From Suilimivivens aceti (GTDB taxonomy: Bacteria > Bacillota > Clostridia > Lachnospirales > Lachnospiraceae), in assembly GCF_025567405.1 (NCBI RefSeq), contig NZ_JAOQKJ010000009.1, positions 94,659 through 158,658 of the forward strand: 64,000 bases of DNA, in the 5' to 3' direction. How positions within the stretch are numbered: the first letter of the stretch is position 1; each line of letters begins with the position of its first letter. Of this stretch, positions 41,855-50,025 are shown piece after piece. Under the pieces are notes generated by a model that saw only the letters and a list, made by a program, of their open reading frames with translations, was not told the origin of the DNA and searched no databases. The translations under genes were made by a program, and so were the position numbers.

Positions 41855-43737
41855 GCTGATTGTACTCCTTTCATTGGCTCTCTCTGCGGTAAGCTGCTGA
41901 CAGGGACGAACACGCCCTTTGCAATGTCCTCTGCACGAATGGCGGCTTTCTTGGCTTCGATTTCTGCCTTTTTCCGCTCCTTGATTTTATCCTCGTATCG
42001 CTTCTGCGCTCCGCTGGCTTTACGCTTCAAGTAGTTCTGATGAAGTCTGTCCTTGCGTTCCTCTCGCTTGCGGATTTCTTCTAATTCCTCCGGGGTCAGC
42101 TCCACTTCTCCAAACGCCGGGGGAACGAAACGCCCAACAAAATTGAAGTAAATCTCAACCTCCTGTGTGGTCTGTATACTTCCTTTGCGGTCACGCTCAT
42201 GCACAAGAATTTTCTCGATAAACTCGTTGAGCATGGCAATGGTCAGCTTGTCGAAGTTCTCATACTTACCAATCAGAGCGATAAAACGGTCAGCGTCCTT
42301 TTCGTGCTTCTCATAGCTCTTGACAGCCTTTTCCAGAACAGAGATTTCAGCGGTAAGCTCGGACTGTTCCTTTTCGTATTGAGCGTCCAGAGTGGCGTAT
42401 CTGCTGTCGGACAGCTTGCCTAAAATGTTGTCCTCATAGATTTTGCAGAGCAGGACTTCCAGCTCGGAAACTCTCTGCTTTGCTGTGGCAAGGCGTGTCC
42501 GCTGTTTCCTGACCTCTGCCGTCTGCTGGCTGGACTGTGCTTCCTGCACCACACGGACAAACTCGGCTCTGTCATGCTTGGCATATTCGGCAATAGCTTT
42601 GAGCATTTCGGAAACAAGGGACAGTACCACATCTTCATTGATACGGTGCTGTGTCGTGCAGAGCTTTCCAACTGGGACTTTGCTGTATTGGGAACAGGTA
42701 TATTGAGAAATACGCTTGCCGTTGTTGGTACGGTGGACATACATCTTGCCGCCGCAATCGGCACAATAAAGCAAGCCTGTGAGGGGAGCTGCTTCGCCCC
42801 AGCCGTCCGGGTAGCGTCTGACATTCCCACGGATTTTCTGCACAAGGTCAAAGGTCTGCTGGTCAATAATGGCTTCGTGCGTATTCTCAAAAATCGTCCA
42901 TTCGTCCTCCGGGACATAATGGCTTTTCTTGTCCTTGAAGTGCTTTCGGGTCTTGAAATTGATGGTGTGTCCCAGATATTCACGCTTTTCAAGAAGGTTG
43001 CAGATGGTGGAAGAACCCCAGCCGTACACATCTTTGAAAGTCTTATTCTTGTTCACGCCCTCGCCGTGCTGGGCAAGGTAAGCGGACGGAATGAGAATTT
43101 TTTCTTCTTTCAGCTTGCTGGCGATCTGATACGGACCGTAGCCCTCAATCGTCATGGCAAAGATACGCTTGACCACCTCTGCGGCTTCGGGGTCAACCAA
43201 CCATTGGTCTCTGGCTTCGTTCCAGAGATAGCCGTAAATGACTGTGCCTGTGAGGTGCTTGCCGGACTTGCCTTTGGACTGGAAAGTGGAACGGATTTTA
43301 CGGCTGGTGTCTCTGGCGTAATACTCGTTCATAATGTTGCGGAAAGGGGTAAAATCATCGTCCCCTCTGGCACTGTCCACGCCGTCATTGATGGCGATAA
43401 GGCGAACGCCACGCTGACGCAGGATTTCCATAATCTGACCGACTTTCAGATAGTCACGACCCATGCGACTCATGTCCTTGATGCACAGATACTCCACATT
43501 CCCGGCTTCAACCTCTTTCATCATTGCCAAAAATCCGGGACGGTCAAAGCAAGTACCACTAATGCCATCGTCCGTGAAATGGACAATGTTCGTAAAGCCC
43601 TGCCGTGCGGCGAACTCCTCCAACATAGCCTTTTGATTGGAAATGGAATTGCTCTCACGCTGTTGGTCATCATCTTTGCCAAAGTCATCACGGCTCAGTC
43701 GTTCGTACAGAGCTGTGATTTTCTCGTTTTTTCTCAT
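41851..43737 (-). CDS. Large serine recombinase of element C, TnpX/TndX type (628 aa)
   Basis: The ATG at 43737 has AAAGGAG eight bases upstream. Catalytic Ser15 is in ALYERLSRDD; YLCIKDMSRMGRDYLKVGQI and YARDTSRKIRSTFQ follow, then the Recombinase domain, a zinc ribbon (LYCADCGGKMYVHR) and the DUF4368-like C-terminus with a basic coiled coil. The frame is open upstream through a 29-codon stretch into the virD4 5' half without a stop, so a VirD4-recombinase fusion of 960 residues can also be read. The enzyme looks intact and should excise element C. Confidence 0.93.
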   Translation of the reverse strand: MRKNEKITALYERLSRDDFGKDDDQQRESNSISNQKAMLEEFAARQGFTNIVHFTDDGISGTCFDRPGFLAMMKEVEAGNVEYLCIKDMSRMGRDYLKVGQIMEILRQRGVRLIAINDGVDSARGDDDFTPFRNIMNEYYARDTSRKIRSTFQSKGKSGKHLTGTVIYGYLWNEARDQWLVDPEAAEVVKRIFAMTIEGYGPYQIASKLKEEKILIPSAYLAQHGEGVNKNKTFKDVYGWGSSTICNLLEKREYLGHTINFKTRKHFKDKKSHYVPEDEWTIFENTHEAIIDQQTFDLVQKIRGNVRRYPDGWGEAAPLTGLLYCADCGGKMYVHRTNNGKRISQYTCSQYSKVPVGKLCTTQHRINEDVVLSLVSEMLKAIAEYAKHDRAEFVRVVQEAQSSQQTAEVRKQRTRLATAKQRVSELEVLLCKIYEDNILGKLSDSRYATLDAQYEKEQSELTAEISVLEKAVKSYEKHEKDADRFIALIGKYENFDKLTIAMLNEFIEKILVHERDRKGSIQTTQEVEIYFNFVGRFVPPAFGEVELTPEELEEIRKREERKDRLHQNYLKRKASGAQKRYEDKIKERKKAEIEAKKAAIRAEDIAKGVFVPVSSLPQREPMKGVQSA

Positions 43738-43827
43738 AACTTGCGCTCCTTTCTTCGGTTTTAGGTTGTGTGTTCTAAGAGACTTCCCAACCGCTTGATT
43801 AAGAAGTCTTTTAGAGCATACAACACC

Positions 43828-44733
43828 CGCCGCCAGCTTGTATTTTTTATACTGTCTGACCGCAAAGTGGTTCGGGTTCTCCTTTTCCAGCTCCTCAAAC
43901 AGCAGGTCAACCGCATTTTTGAAATTCTCATCATCTTCCCTTGCTTCACTGGCATCCACCAGATCAATCAGCATGGAAAAATTCTGTTCCTCCTCCGGTG
44001 CTTCGTACCAGATATATGCGATCAGGGCTGTATAATAGAGCTTTTCCGCTTTCACCCAGAAATCCTCAGAGGCTTGCTGTCCTTCCCCTTTGGTATTTAC
44101 AATGATTGTGTTTACGAGTTTCAGAATATCCTTTTCGCTACGGATATAAGCGAAAGGATTGTAATGCATTGATTTTGCAAAGTTAATGGTATTCAGCACC
44201 TTGATCCGGTAATTATTCTTAGACAGCATTTTGCCACATTCCACGAGGACTGTGCCTTTGGGATCGGTCACAACGTAGGAACTGTGCATCTGCATGAGGT
44301 TCGGCTTTACAAAAAATCTGGTCTTGCCGGAACCGGAACCACCGATTACAAGTATGTTTTTGTTTCTCGCATACTTCGGCTGCTTTGGTCTGCCCGACAT
44401 CATAAGCCGTTCCGTTGCTGTTAAAAGCACGTTATTTTCAAATACAGGATCAACATACGGTTCAATATCTTTGGCTGTTCCCCACCTTGCCGAACCGTAC
44501 TCCACTCCCTGCCGGAATTTCTTTGCATTTTTCGCTTTATAATAAACTACCATACGAAATCCTATTCCGCATCCCACTCCTACCAGTAAATCTCTCGGCA
44601 GAAAACTTGGAAGCGGATTATGGAACGCACCTCCAATCCCATTGATTGTGTCCAACACCTTCTGTAATGTATTGTCACCTGCCTGCTGTCCATACAGCCA
44701 TGAAACCTTATTCAGAACATATCCGAAAATCAC
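43828..44733 (-). pseudogene. virD4: virD4 5' fragment (coupling protein, Walker A half), interrupted by element C
   Basis: Contains the N-terminal membrane region (about residues 1-75), VEYGSARWGTAKDI, Walker A GGSGSGKTRFF and VVTDPKGTVLVECGKML, ending FAVRQYKKYKLAAG at the junction. The remaining 259 or so residues are at 34524-35343. The formal start is a GTG at 44733 without a ribosome site; the frame stays open to about 44860 and the added residues (KQLALKCAPY) complete the first membrane segment, so the true start is probably upstream near the PcfB stop, perhaps at a rare codon. Loss of the intact protein should block transfer. Confidence 0.9.
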
Positions 44734-44843
44734 ATAGGGAGCGCACTTCAGGGCAAGCTGTTTCTTATTTACCCCTTTTGTTTTTTCTTTGAGAGTTTTC
44801 GGAATTGACTGTAAATCCTTTTTAATTCCGTCAATGACCTTGC

Positions 44844-45317
44844 TTATAAGCTCTGTCCTCTGTCCTTATTTTTCTCTCTGCTTCGCTCCCTATTCTTATT
44901 CTGTGCAACAATCTTCTGAAGTCCTTTCAATTTCTGTCTGAGTGACGGACGCTGTTGCTTTTTCTCATTAACTTTTACAAATTCCTTGAATGCCTGTGCT
45001 ATCACATCAGCATCCTTGCCCTTGAAAAATACAAGATACTTGGGTGGTTCCGTGGTCTTATCCTTCTTTACTGCGAAATCGACATTGTATTTCCTTGCAA
45101 CACGCTCAAAGGATTTAATATTGCTATCCGTAACCTCAATGGACTTTGCACCCTCTCCCTGACCGACCAGCTTTTTTACCGGGATTTTCCCATGGGAAGG
45201 CTCCTTATGCTTCTGGTGTTCCAGATACATCTTCATCGCCTTCTGTAACACGCTTGCGGTCAGTTTGGAAGTCTTGATTGCAAGAGCAATGGTTTTCTGT
45301 GTTGTTTCCTCCTGCAC
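44844..45317 (-). CDS. PcfB/DUF3801 family protein (157 aa)
   Basis: The protein has KTIALAIKTSKLTASVLQKA and a conserved middle (LVGQGEGAKSIEV; SFERVARKYNVDFAVKKDK) and a basic tail, matching DUF3801 (PcfB). In pCF10 PcfB works with the coupling protein in the relaxosome. It is directly upstream of virD4, as in other Tn1549-like elements. An intrinsic terminator and a 25-bp palindrome lie in its leader. Confidence 0.88.
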   Translation of the reverse strand: MQEETTQKTIALAIKTSKLTASVLQKAMKMYLEHQKHKEPSHGKIPVKKLVGQGEGAKSIEVTDSNIKSFERVARKYNVDFAVKKDKTTEPPKYLVFFKGKDADVIAQAFKEFVKVNEKKQQRPSLRQKLKGLQKIVAQNKNRERSREKNKDRGQSL

Positions 45318-45405
45318 GGTGTACCTCCTTCCTTATCTGCACCGATTTGATTCAGGGTGGAACCAACAGCCTGTGTAATAAATATTTCATAAGTTCTCCT
45401 TTCCA

Positions 45406-45430
45406 CTTCTGGACATTTTGTCCAAAAGTT
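45406..45430. repeat. 25-bp palindrome, copy 4
   Basis: ACTTCTGGACA ... TGTCCAAAAGT, in the leader of the PcfB gene, 89 bp upstream of its start. Confidence 0.85.
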
Positions 45431-45441
45431 TTATAAACACA

Positions 45442-45482
45442 AAAAAGGGCAACTACAAACCTTTACGGTCTATAACTGCCCT
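45442..45482 (-). terminator. Intrinsic terminator between the TIR-like gene and PcfB
   Basis: Minus-strand stem GGGCAGTTATAG ... TTTGTAGTTGCCC followed by six T residues; preceded by CAGCGT. The palindrome at 45406-45430 follows it. Confidence 0.7.
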
Positions 45483-45613
45483 TACGCTGTTGTAAATTAT
45501 CATATCATTTATCAAGTATCAAGATGTTTATAATTTCTCTACTTTGCGTTGTCCAAGTTCATATCCTTTCCTCTATGCTTCCATACAAAAAACTTTTTCA
45601 TAACAACTTATTA

Positions 45614-46768
45614 TCAAATAATTCCATAATAATCTGGATCTAAAATAAATTCTCCTTCTGTTTTATCAAGCCACTTTTTTGCCATATTAATAGCATCAAC
45701 TAAACATTTTGCAAATTTTTCTATTGCCGCATCGTTTATATACCAAAGGGATACTAAGGATCTTTTATCAATCTTCACCATTGTGCCCGCATATAGTACT
45801 TTTCCCGAATCAGTTCCCATCTTTTTTAATAACAAACAGGAATTATTAGGATTATCTGGATGCAGCTCTCTTCCTGCCACTACATTCAAATATGGAACAG
45901 GTTCTAAAACAGTGCTATACAATATATTTTTTGCCCTATCAGATATAAGATATTGATATCTTCTTACCCAATCAATCAATTCCAATACTAAAACAGCCCA
46001 TTCAACTTGATATACATTTGATGTAGTAATTGCAGAAAAAATGGCTTCGCCCTTTCTTTTCACTTCTTCTAAATCATTATTTGCAAAGAATCCCAATACC
46101 TTATGATTATCGGATAATATATCTATAATTTTCTCTTCTGTAAAATTCAAGACCTCAGGAACTTTCGCTAAAGCATCAGACATTGTGATTGTATTAACCA
46201 AAACACAACTTATTTGTTTTAAAATTTCTAATACACAATAATCAATTCGTCCTTTCATATGATCACGTAAAGGGTTACTAATTAAACCTTTCGCTATCAT
46301 CTCTTTTATCCCCACCGATAATGCCTTAGATACCTCTTCTTTTTCATTCTCATTATCGGAATTATAGAAAAATATACGACGGTGACTCAAATCAAATGGA
46401 ACACTTTTTAACTCTCCATATTTCAGATTATAGAAGCAAATAATCCTATCCCATCCAAGAGTTCTTACCGCATATCCCAACTCCAACAATACGTTAGGAT
46501 TGGGACACTTGCGCCCTTTATCGTTTCCATTAATAATAGATATATCACAAATAAAAATATCGGTTTTGGCAATTTTATCAAAAATTGTTCCAGCTATATC
46601 TGGTGTACCAACCGTTTTCTTTGTATCTCTATCAACAGCTACCGTCAAACCAGCTTCAAATCCCAATTTTTCTTTCCTAATTGCCTTTTCTATACAATTT
46701 TCAATAAATGATCTGTTATCTTTGTTGGGCAAGTCTGATTGCCAAGAATAAAAAATGGTACACTTCAT
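45614..46768 (-). CDS. TIR-like/nucleotide-binding domain protein (384 aa), putative defence gene
   Basis: The N-terminal 160 residues look like a TIR-like fold: FYSWQSDLPNKDNRSFIENC, DRDTKKTVGTPDIAGTIFDK, TDIFICDISIIN and NPNVLLELGYAV. Related domains act as NAD-degrading or sensor domains in bacterial defence. The C-terminal 220 residues are helical and not recognised (EVLNFTEEKIIDILSD; WAVLVLELIDWVRRYQ). The gene is AT-rich, lies between small element genes and PcfB, and begins 24 bp after the 216-aa gene. The defence role is inference from the domain; the catalytic Glu has not been pinned down. Confidence 0.65.
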   Translation of the reverse strand: MKCTIFYSWQSDLPNKDNRSFIENCIEKAIRKEKLGFEAGLTVAVDRDTKKTVGTPDIAGTIFDKIAKTDIFICDISIINGNDKGRKCPNPNVLLELGYAVRTLGWDRIICFYNLKYGELKSVPFDLSHRRIFFYNSDNENEKEEVSKALSVGIKEMIAKGLISNPLRDHMKGRIDYCVLEILKQISCVLVNTITMSDALAKVPEVLNFTEEKIIDILSDNHKVLGFFANNDLEEVKRKGEAIFSAITTSNVYQVEWAVLVLELIDWVRRYQYLISDRAKNILYSTVLEPVPYLNVVAGRELHPDNPNNSCLLLKKMGTDSGKVLYAGTMVKIDKRSLVSLWYINDAAIEKFAKCLVDAINMAKKWLDKTEGEFILDPDYYGII

Positions 46769-46792
46769 TTCTCTCAGTTCCCCTTTCTCCTT

Positions 46793-47443
46793 TTAACACA
46801 ATAAATATATACTGCTTAACTCCGTATACATCTTGTCATCTTCAAACTTCACATCATCAAGTAACAATGCCTGAAATAATACTTCTCTAACACCCTCTAA
46901 TTTTACCATAGAAAGCTCCATATCCGAAAGTCCATTCGATTTTACACTGTCAAAAGCATATTCTTTTCTTGCCACCAAACAATGCGTATACAATGCCCTA
47001 ATATACTTGTCCGACATAAGGAAGGCGTATGTTTCATTCCCTTGATATGTATATCGGCACTTTTCCAGATTTTCCTGTGATATATCAAAATAACATCTGA
47101 CCGTTTCCAAATATACATCTCCATTATACTGCGGTTTCAGCTTTTTTACATACCTTCTAATGGTCGCAAATATATTATTTCTTTCCATAATAGTCTTGGT
47201 TCTCTTAAATGCTGGCTTTTTCCATCGCAGATCCATATAAACATTATTAAGAATAGTCTTTCCGGCATACTGTTTGAAGTCACCTATCCGCAACAAATAT
47301 GTTAATACCTCAAACAATTTCTCCTGTGACATTATCTCCTGATACGAATAATCTCCAAATTCAATATGGTCCAGTTTCAAAGGACTACTTCCCTTTTTAA
47401 TCTCCCGTTCCATTACCCTGTTCACATCTCTCATTGATTCCAT
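46793..47443 (-). CDS. Protein of unknown function (216 aa)
   Basis: The ATG follows AAAGGAAAATGT. The protein is soluble and mainly helical (LFEVLTYLLRIGDFKQYAGK; IFATIRRYVKKLKPQYNGD; DKYIRALYTHCLVARKEYA). No known motif was seen. A 25-bp palindrome lies 15 bp upstream of the start and an intrinsic terminator before that, the same leader design as PcfB, which suggests it belongs to the conjugative element. It precedes the TIR-like gene closely, and the two could also form a cargo pair. Confidence 0.6.
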   Translation of the reverse strand: MESMRDVNRVMEREIKKGSSPLKLDHIEFGDYSYQEIMSQEKLFEVLTYLLRIGDFKQYAGKTILNNVYMDLRWKKPAFKRTKTIMERNNIFATIRRYVKKLKPQYNGDVYLETVRCYFDISQENLEKCRYTYQGNETYAFLMSDKYIRALYTHCLVARKEYAFDSVKSNGLSDMELSMVKLEGVREVLFQALLLDDVKFEDDKMYTELSSIYLLC

Positions 47444-47457
47444 ACATTTTCCTTTCC

Positions 47458-47482
47458 ACTCCTGGACATTATGTCAAAAAGT
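47458..47482. repeat. 25-bp palindrome, copy 5
   Basis: ACTCCTGGACA ... TGTCAAAAAGT, the most degenerate copy, 15 bp upstream of the 216-aa gene. Confidence 0.75.
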
Positions 47483-47741
47483 AATAAAAAGAACAGCTAC
47501 AAATCTCTCGACTCATAACTGCTCTGACGCTGTTTTCTATTCCTGCCTTTGCTGCAAAATCATCTTTCTTTACTAAAAGTGCTTTTCGTTCATCTGCTGG
47601 CAGACTCTTAAATATTTCCTCATCCCCCATGCCTTCCATTTTCCTGCTCTTGCCTGTGATGAATAATTTCGTATCTAACCATTCCTGCCACAAATTTTCA
47701 AATGTTAAACTCGATTGACAACGCCTTTTTTGTTTTCTCAC
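47469..47741 (-). CDS. Small element protein (90 aa), unknown function
   Basis: Starts at a GTG (reads RKQKRRCQSSLTFENLWQEW) and continues MGDEEIFKSLPADERKALLV and KKDDFAAKAGIENSVRAVMS. The last residues are encoded by the terminator hairpin, so either the true end is here or the gene is damaged. A 25-bp palindrome abuts its start. It overlaps the DUF6050-like gene by four bases. Function is unknown. Confidence 0.45.
   Translation of the reverse strand: MRKQKRRCQSSLTFENLWQEWLDTKLFITGKSRKMEGMGDEEIFKSLPADERKALLVKKDDFAAKAGIENSVRAVMSREICSCSFYYFLT
47484..47525 (-). terminator. Terminator-like hairpin upstream of the 216-aa gene
   Basis: Minus-strand AGAGCAGTTATGAGT ... ATTTGTAGCTGTTCT followed by five T residues, preceded by CAGCGT. 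The same bases form the tail of the 90-aa gene. Confidence 0.55.
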
Positions 47742-48070
47742 TCACACTTCTGGACATTATCTCCAAAAGTTCCTGATATCAATTTTATTATTTCCATAAC
47801 TGTATTGATAATTCTGATTATAACAATCATACCACCGATCAACCCACCAATGATACAATCTAGTGCCAATATGCCAATGCTCCCTGCAATACCAAAATTC
47901 TTCGGAACAAGAAACATGCTCATTTTCCGCATTCCATATGGACATCCTACCATAATCCAGTATAGAAAATAATCAAACCCATCTGCCCTTGCACATACCG
48001 GATAGCACATGATCATCCAGGCAGCTAATATCAGTATCGGAATAATAATTCTAAACAATACCTTTTTCAT
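47738..48070 (-). CDS. Small membrane protein, DUF6050-like (110 aa)
   Basis: The start at 48070 gives an N-terminal hydrophobic segment (VLFRIIIPILILAAWMIMCY), and two further hydrophobic stretches follow (GIAGSIGILALDCIIGGLIG; MIVIIRIINTVMEIIKLI). The sequence pattern and the place beside repA fit DUF6050-type membrane proteins of Clostridial conjugative elements. The last codons run into a 25-bp palindrome. It overlaps repA by 20 bp. Function is unknown. Confidence 0.7.
   Translation of the reverse strand: MKKVLFRIIIPILILAAWMIMCYPVCARADGFDYFLYWIMVGCPYGMRKMSMFLVPKNFGIAGSIGILALDCIIGGLIGGMIVIIRIINTVMEIIKLISGTFGDNVQKCE
47746..47770. repeat. 25-bp palindrome, copy 6
   Basis: ACTTCTGGACA ... 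CTCCAAAAGT, five bases upstream of the 90-aa gene and inside the 3' end of the DUF6050-like gene. Confidence 0.8.
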
Positions 48071-49115
48071 GCCAGCCTCCTCCATACATATCATGCTGCA
48101 CTTCCTGCTGATAATAATGATTTATTGTTGATGGTGCATTATACAGTGCTGTAACCATATATGCCTTAATGTTTGAAATTTTTGTTGTCGTGTCTTTCAT
48201 ACACCCCATCACATACTCCAGATGACTGCTCCTCAGCTTTAAGAATTTTGACTTTACAAGCTCATATGGATACTCCTCCCCCGCAATCCGTATCGTAGTC
48301 CGCTTTACACATACAACCTCACAGATCAATTCAAATAATTCATCATACAGTTCCCTGTCATTTATTTCATCATATTTCATGTGATGATCGTACTCAATAT
48401 TTTCTTTGATAATCTCTATGTATGCATCTGCTCCATCCATCCTATCATCGGTCTGATTTCCTTCACCGGATGGATAGATTGGATTGGTATAACTCATATC
48501 AGTATAATTTATATCAGTCTTATTATAGTTAGTATAAATAGGGGCTAAATCCTGAACCTCTGCAAGTTCAGTTTCTGAACCTCTTGAAGTCTGCTTTTTA
48601 TACTTCTGGTGGTTCAGATTCTGTACCTCCTGAAGTTCAATTTCTGAACTTCTTGGAGTATCAATATTAGACTTCTTGAAGTTCAAATTTTGAACTTCTG
48701 TGGATTTTCCAGTATTCTCAGGCTCTTTTTCCTCCTGTTCCGCTGACATTGTGGCAAAGTTTTTCACATAGATAATATCCGGTTTGCCAAGACCTCTGCG
48801 CTTTTTTTCAATCAACCCAATCCCTTTTTCGGAATCCAGCTCTTTCATAATCTTGACACAGGTTGCTTTCGCACATCCCAAATCTTCCATAATCGCATCC
48901 ACCGTATAGATGATATACGCCCTGTTTTCCTCGTCTAGCCATCCATTTTTCATAGACAGTGACATCCGATCGAGCATCAAGCCATACAGGAGCTTGGCAT
49001 CGCTGCTAAGCCCCTTGAACCGCTCATCCTTAATCAGCAACCGGGGGACACGATAAAAAGAGAACTGGTCTGCTTCAATTCCATAGTAGTAATCAAATTT
49101 TGTATTCTCGTCCAC
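48051..49115 (-). CDS. repA: RepA-N/DUF6017 replication initiator (354 aa)
   Basis: The GTG at 49115 has AAAGGAGG nine bases upstream. The N-terminal RepA_N winged-helix domain reads DQFSFYRVPRLLIKDERFKG then LSSDAKLLYGLMLDRMSLS; the C-terminal part (FELICEVVCVKRTTIRIAGE; YPYELVKSKFLKLRSSHLEY) is DUF6017. The middle (about residues 130-195) is a set of repeated peptides EVQNLN/ELQEVQNL encoded by repeats of GAAGTTCA and its complement. RepA_N initiators usually have their origin inside the gene, in this part. It lets the excised element replicate and be stabilised by ParAB. Confidence 0.88.
   Translation of the reverse strand: MDENTKFDYYYGIEADQFSFYRVPRLLIKDERFKGLSSDAKLLYGLMLDRMSLSMKNGWLDEENRAYIIYTVDAIMEDLGCAKATCVKIMKELDSEKGIGLIEKKRRGLGKPDIIYVKNFATMSAEQEEKEPENTGKSTEVQNLNFKKSNIDTPRSSEIELQEVQNLNHQKYKKQTSRGSETELAEVQDLAPIYTNYNKTDINYTDMSYTNPIYPSGEGNQTDDRMDGADAYIEIIKENIEYDHHMKYDEINDRELYDELFELICEVVCVKRTTIRIAGEEYPYELVKSKFLKLRSSHLEYVMGCMKDTTTKISNIKAYMVTALYNAPSTINHYYQQEVQHDMYGGGWHEKGIV
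48545..48715. repeat. Iteron-like repeats inside repA (candidate origin)
   Basis: AAGTTCA and TGAACTT alternate at least eight times, including near-palindromes such as GAAGTTCAAATTTTGAACTTC split as GAAGTTCAAA / TTTGAACTTC. The DNA is more repetitive than the encoded peptide needs. Position in the middle of a RepA_N gene is where origins of that class lie. Confidence 0.6.
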
Positions 49116-49137
49116 TTTTTCATGCCTCCTTTGCTGC

Positions 49138-50025
49138 TTATTTCTCACTGTTTGAACTATTCCACTCATCCAATAGCTGATAGATAACATTTTCAATCTG
49201 CTCATTGGAATAATCTTCTGGAAAATATCTGCTGATTTTGTCTGCCTTGATGGTTACTTTTCGCTCTATCGGTTTCGGTTCTGTCAGGATCAGCCTTACC
49301 ATCGGTAATGTCAGTTCATCACTTTTTCCATACTCCTTCAGCCTTGATGCCTGTACTGTTGAAATGATCACCCCTGTTTCTTCAAGAACAACTTGCACCC
49401 ACTCCTGTTGCTGTTCTGTCAGAAATGACAGCTCTACACCCTGCACGATTCCAATTTTCTTTTTATCGACCATATCTAAAAGTGCATCCGATAAGTGGGC
49501 AAGGTAAATATATCTTTGTACTGTTTTTGCACTCTCTCCTGCAGTTTCCCCAACCTCATCCAGACTGTTGCCTTTTCCTTTTTTACCCTGATGTTTTACA
49601 GCTTCATATTTCATAAAATAAGCTTTTGCCTTTTCACTCGGAAGAATATCTTCCCTCTGAATATTGCTGTCCACCATGATAATTGTAGCTTCATCATCCG
49701 TATAATCACGGATGAACATCGGCATTGTAGTAAGTCCGACAAGCTCACAGGCGTGTCTCCTGCGATGTCCGGCAATAATCTCATAGCCGCCATCTTTCAT
49801 TGGTCTGGCAATGCCTGGCATCAATACTCCATGCTCCCTGATGCTTTCCATCGTTTCCTGCATCTTTTCATCATCCAGTACCTTAAACGGGTGTCCTTTG
49901 AACTCATGCAGTTCTGACAATGCGATTTCCTGTACCTGCTCTGTTCCTGTCTGTGGCTGCTCCGTTCCAAATAAATCATCAAAGCTGTTCAACTTCACCT
50001 TTGCGGCACTTCCAGTCTTACTCAT
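49138..50025 (-). CDS. parB: ParB/Spo0J-like partition protein (295 aa)
   Basis: The ParB nuclease-like domain reads LSELHEFKGHPFKVLDDEKM, IREHGVLMPGIARPMKDGGY and IAGHRRRHACELVGL; the HTH follows (GETAGESAKTVQRYIYLAHL). The C-terminal part is the dimerization domain. The gene overlaps parA by eight bases. It binds centromere sites and, with ParA, segregates the circular form. Its site is not certain; the 25-bp palindromes are one candidate. Confidence 0.92.
   Translation of the reverse strand: MSKTGSAAKVKLNSFDDLFGTEQPQTGTEQVQEIALSELHEFKGHPFKVLDDEKMQETMESIREHGVLMPGIARPMKDGGYEIIAGHRRRHACELVGLTTMPMFIRDYTDDEATIIMVDSNIQREDILPSEKAKAYFMKYEAVKHQGKKGKGNSLDEVGETAGESAKTVQRYIYLAHLSDALLDMVDKKKIGIVQGVELSFLTEQQQEWVQVVLEETGVIISTVQASRLKEYGKSDELTLPMVRLILTEPKPIERKVTIKADKISRYFPEDYSNEQIENVIYQLLDEWNSSNSEK

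Larger units (their letters stand above)
35346..43825. mobile_element. Element C: IME with TnpX-type recombinase and MOBQ relaxase, inserted in virD4
   Basis: The ends follow from the break in virD4: a GG is shared by both junctions (complement at 35344-35345 and 43826-43827), and joining there restores KLAAGKTAKS. The element is about 8.48 kb. Minus-strand order is recombinase, TnpV, TraX, oriT-like region, two AT-rich cargo genes, DUF3847, MOBQ relaxase, Toprim/AAA replication protein and TnpW. Overall plan matches element A (recombinase next to the 5' half of the target gene, TnpW at the far end). Confidence 0.87.

Noticed and set aside
42574..43764. 396-codon open frame on the plus strand
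   Set aside because: It is antisense to the recombinase of element C, whose domains are clear; the product has no recognisable motif. Shadow of a GC-rich gene.
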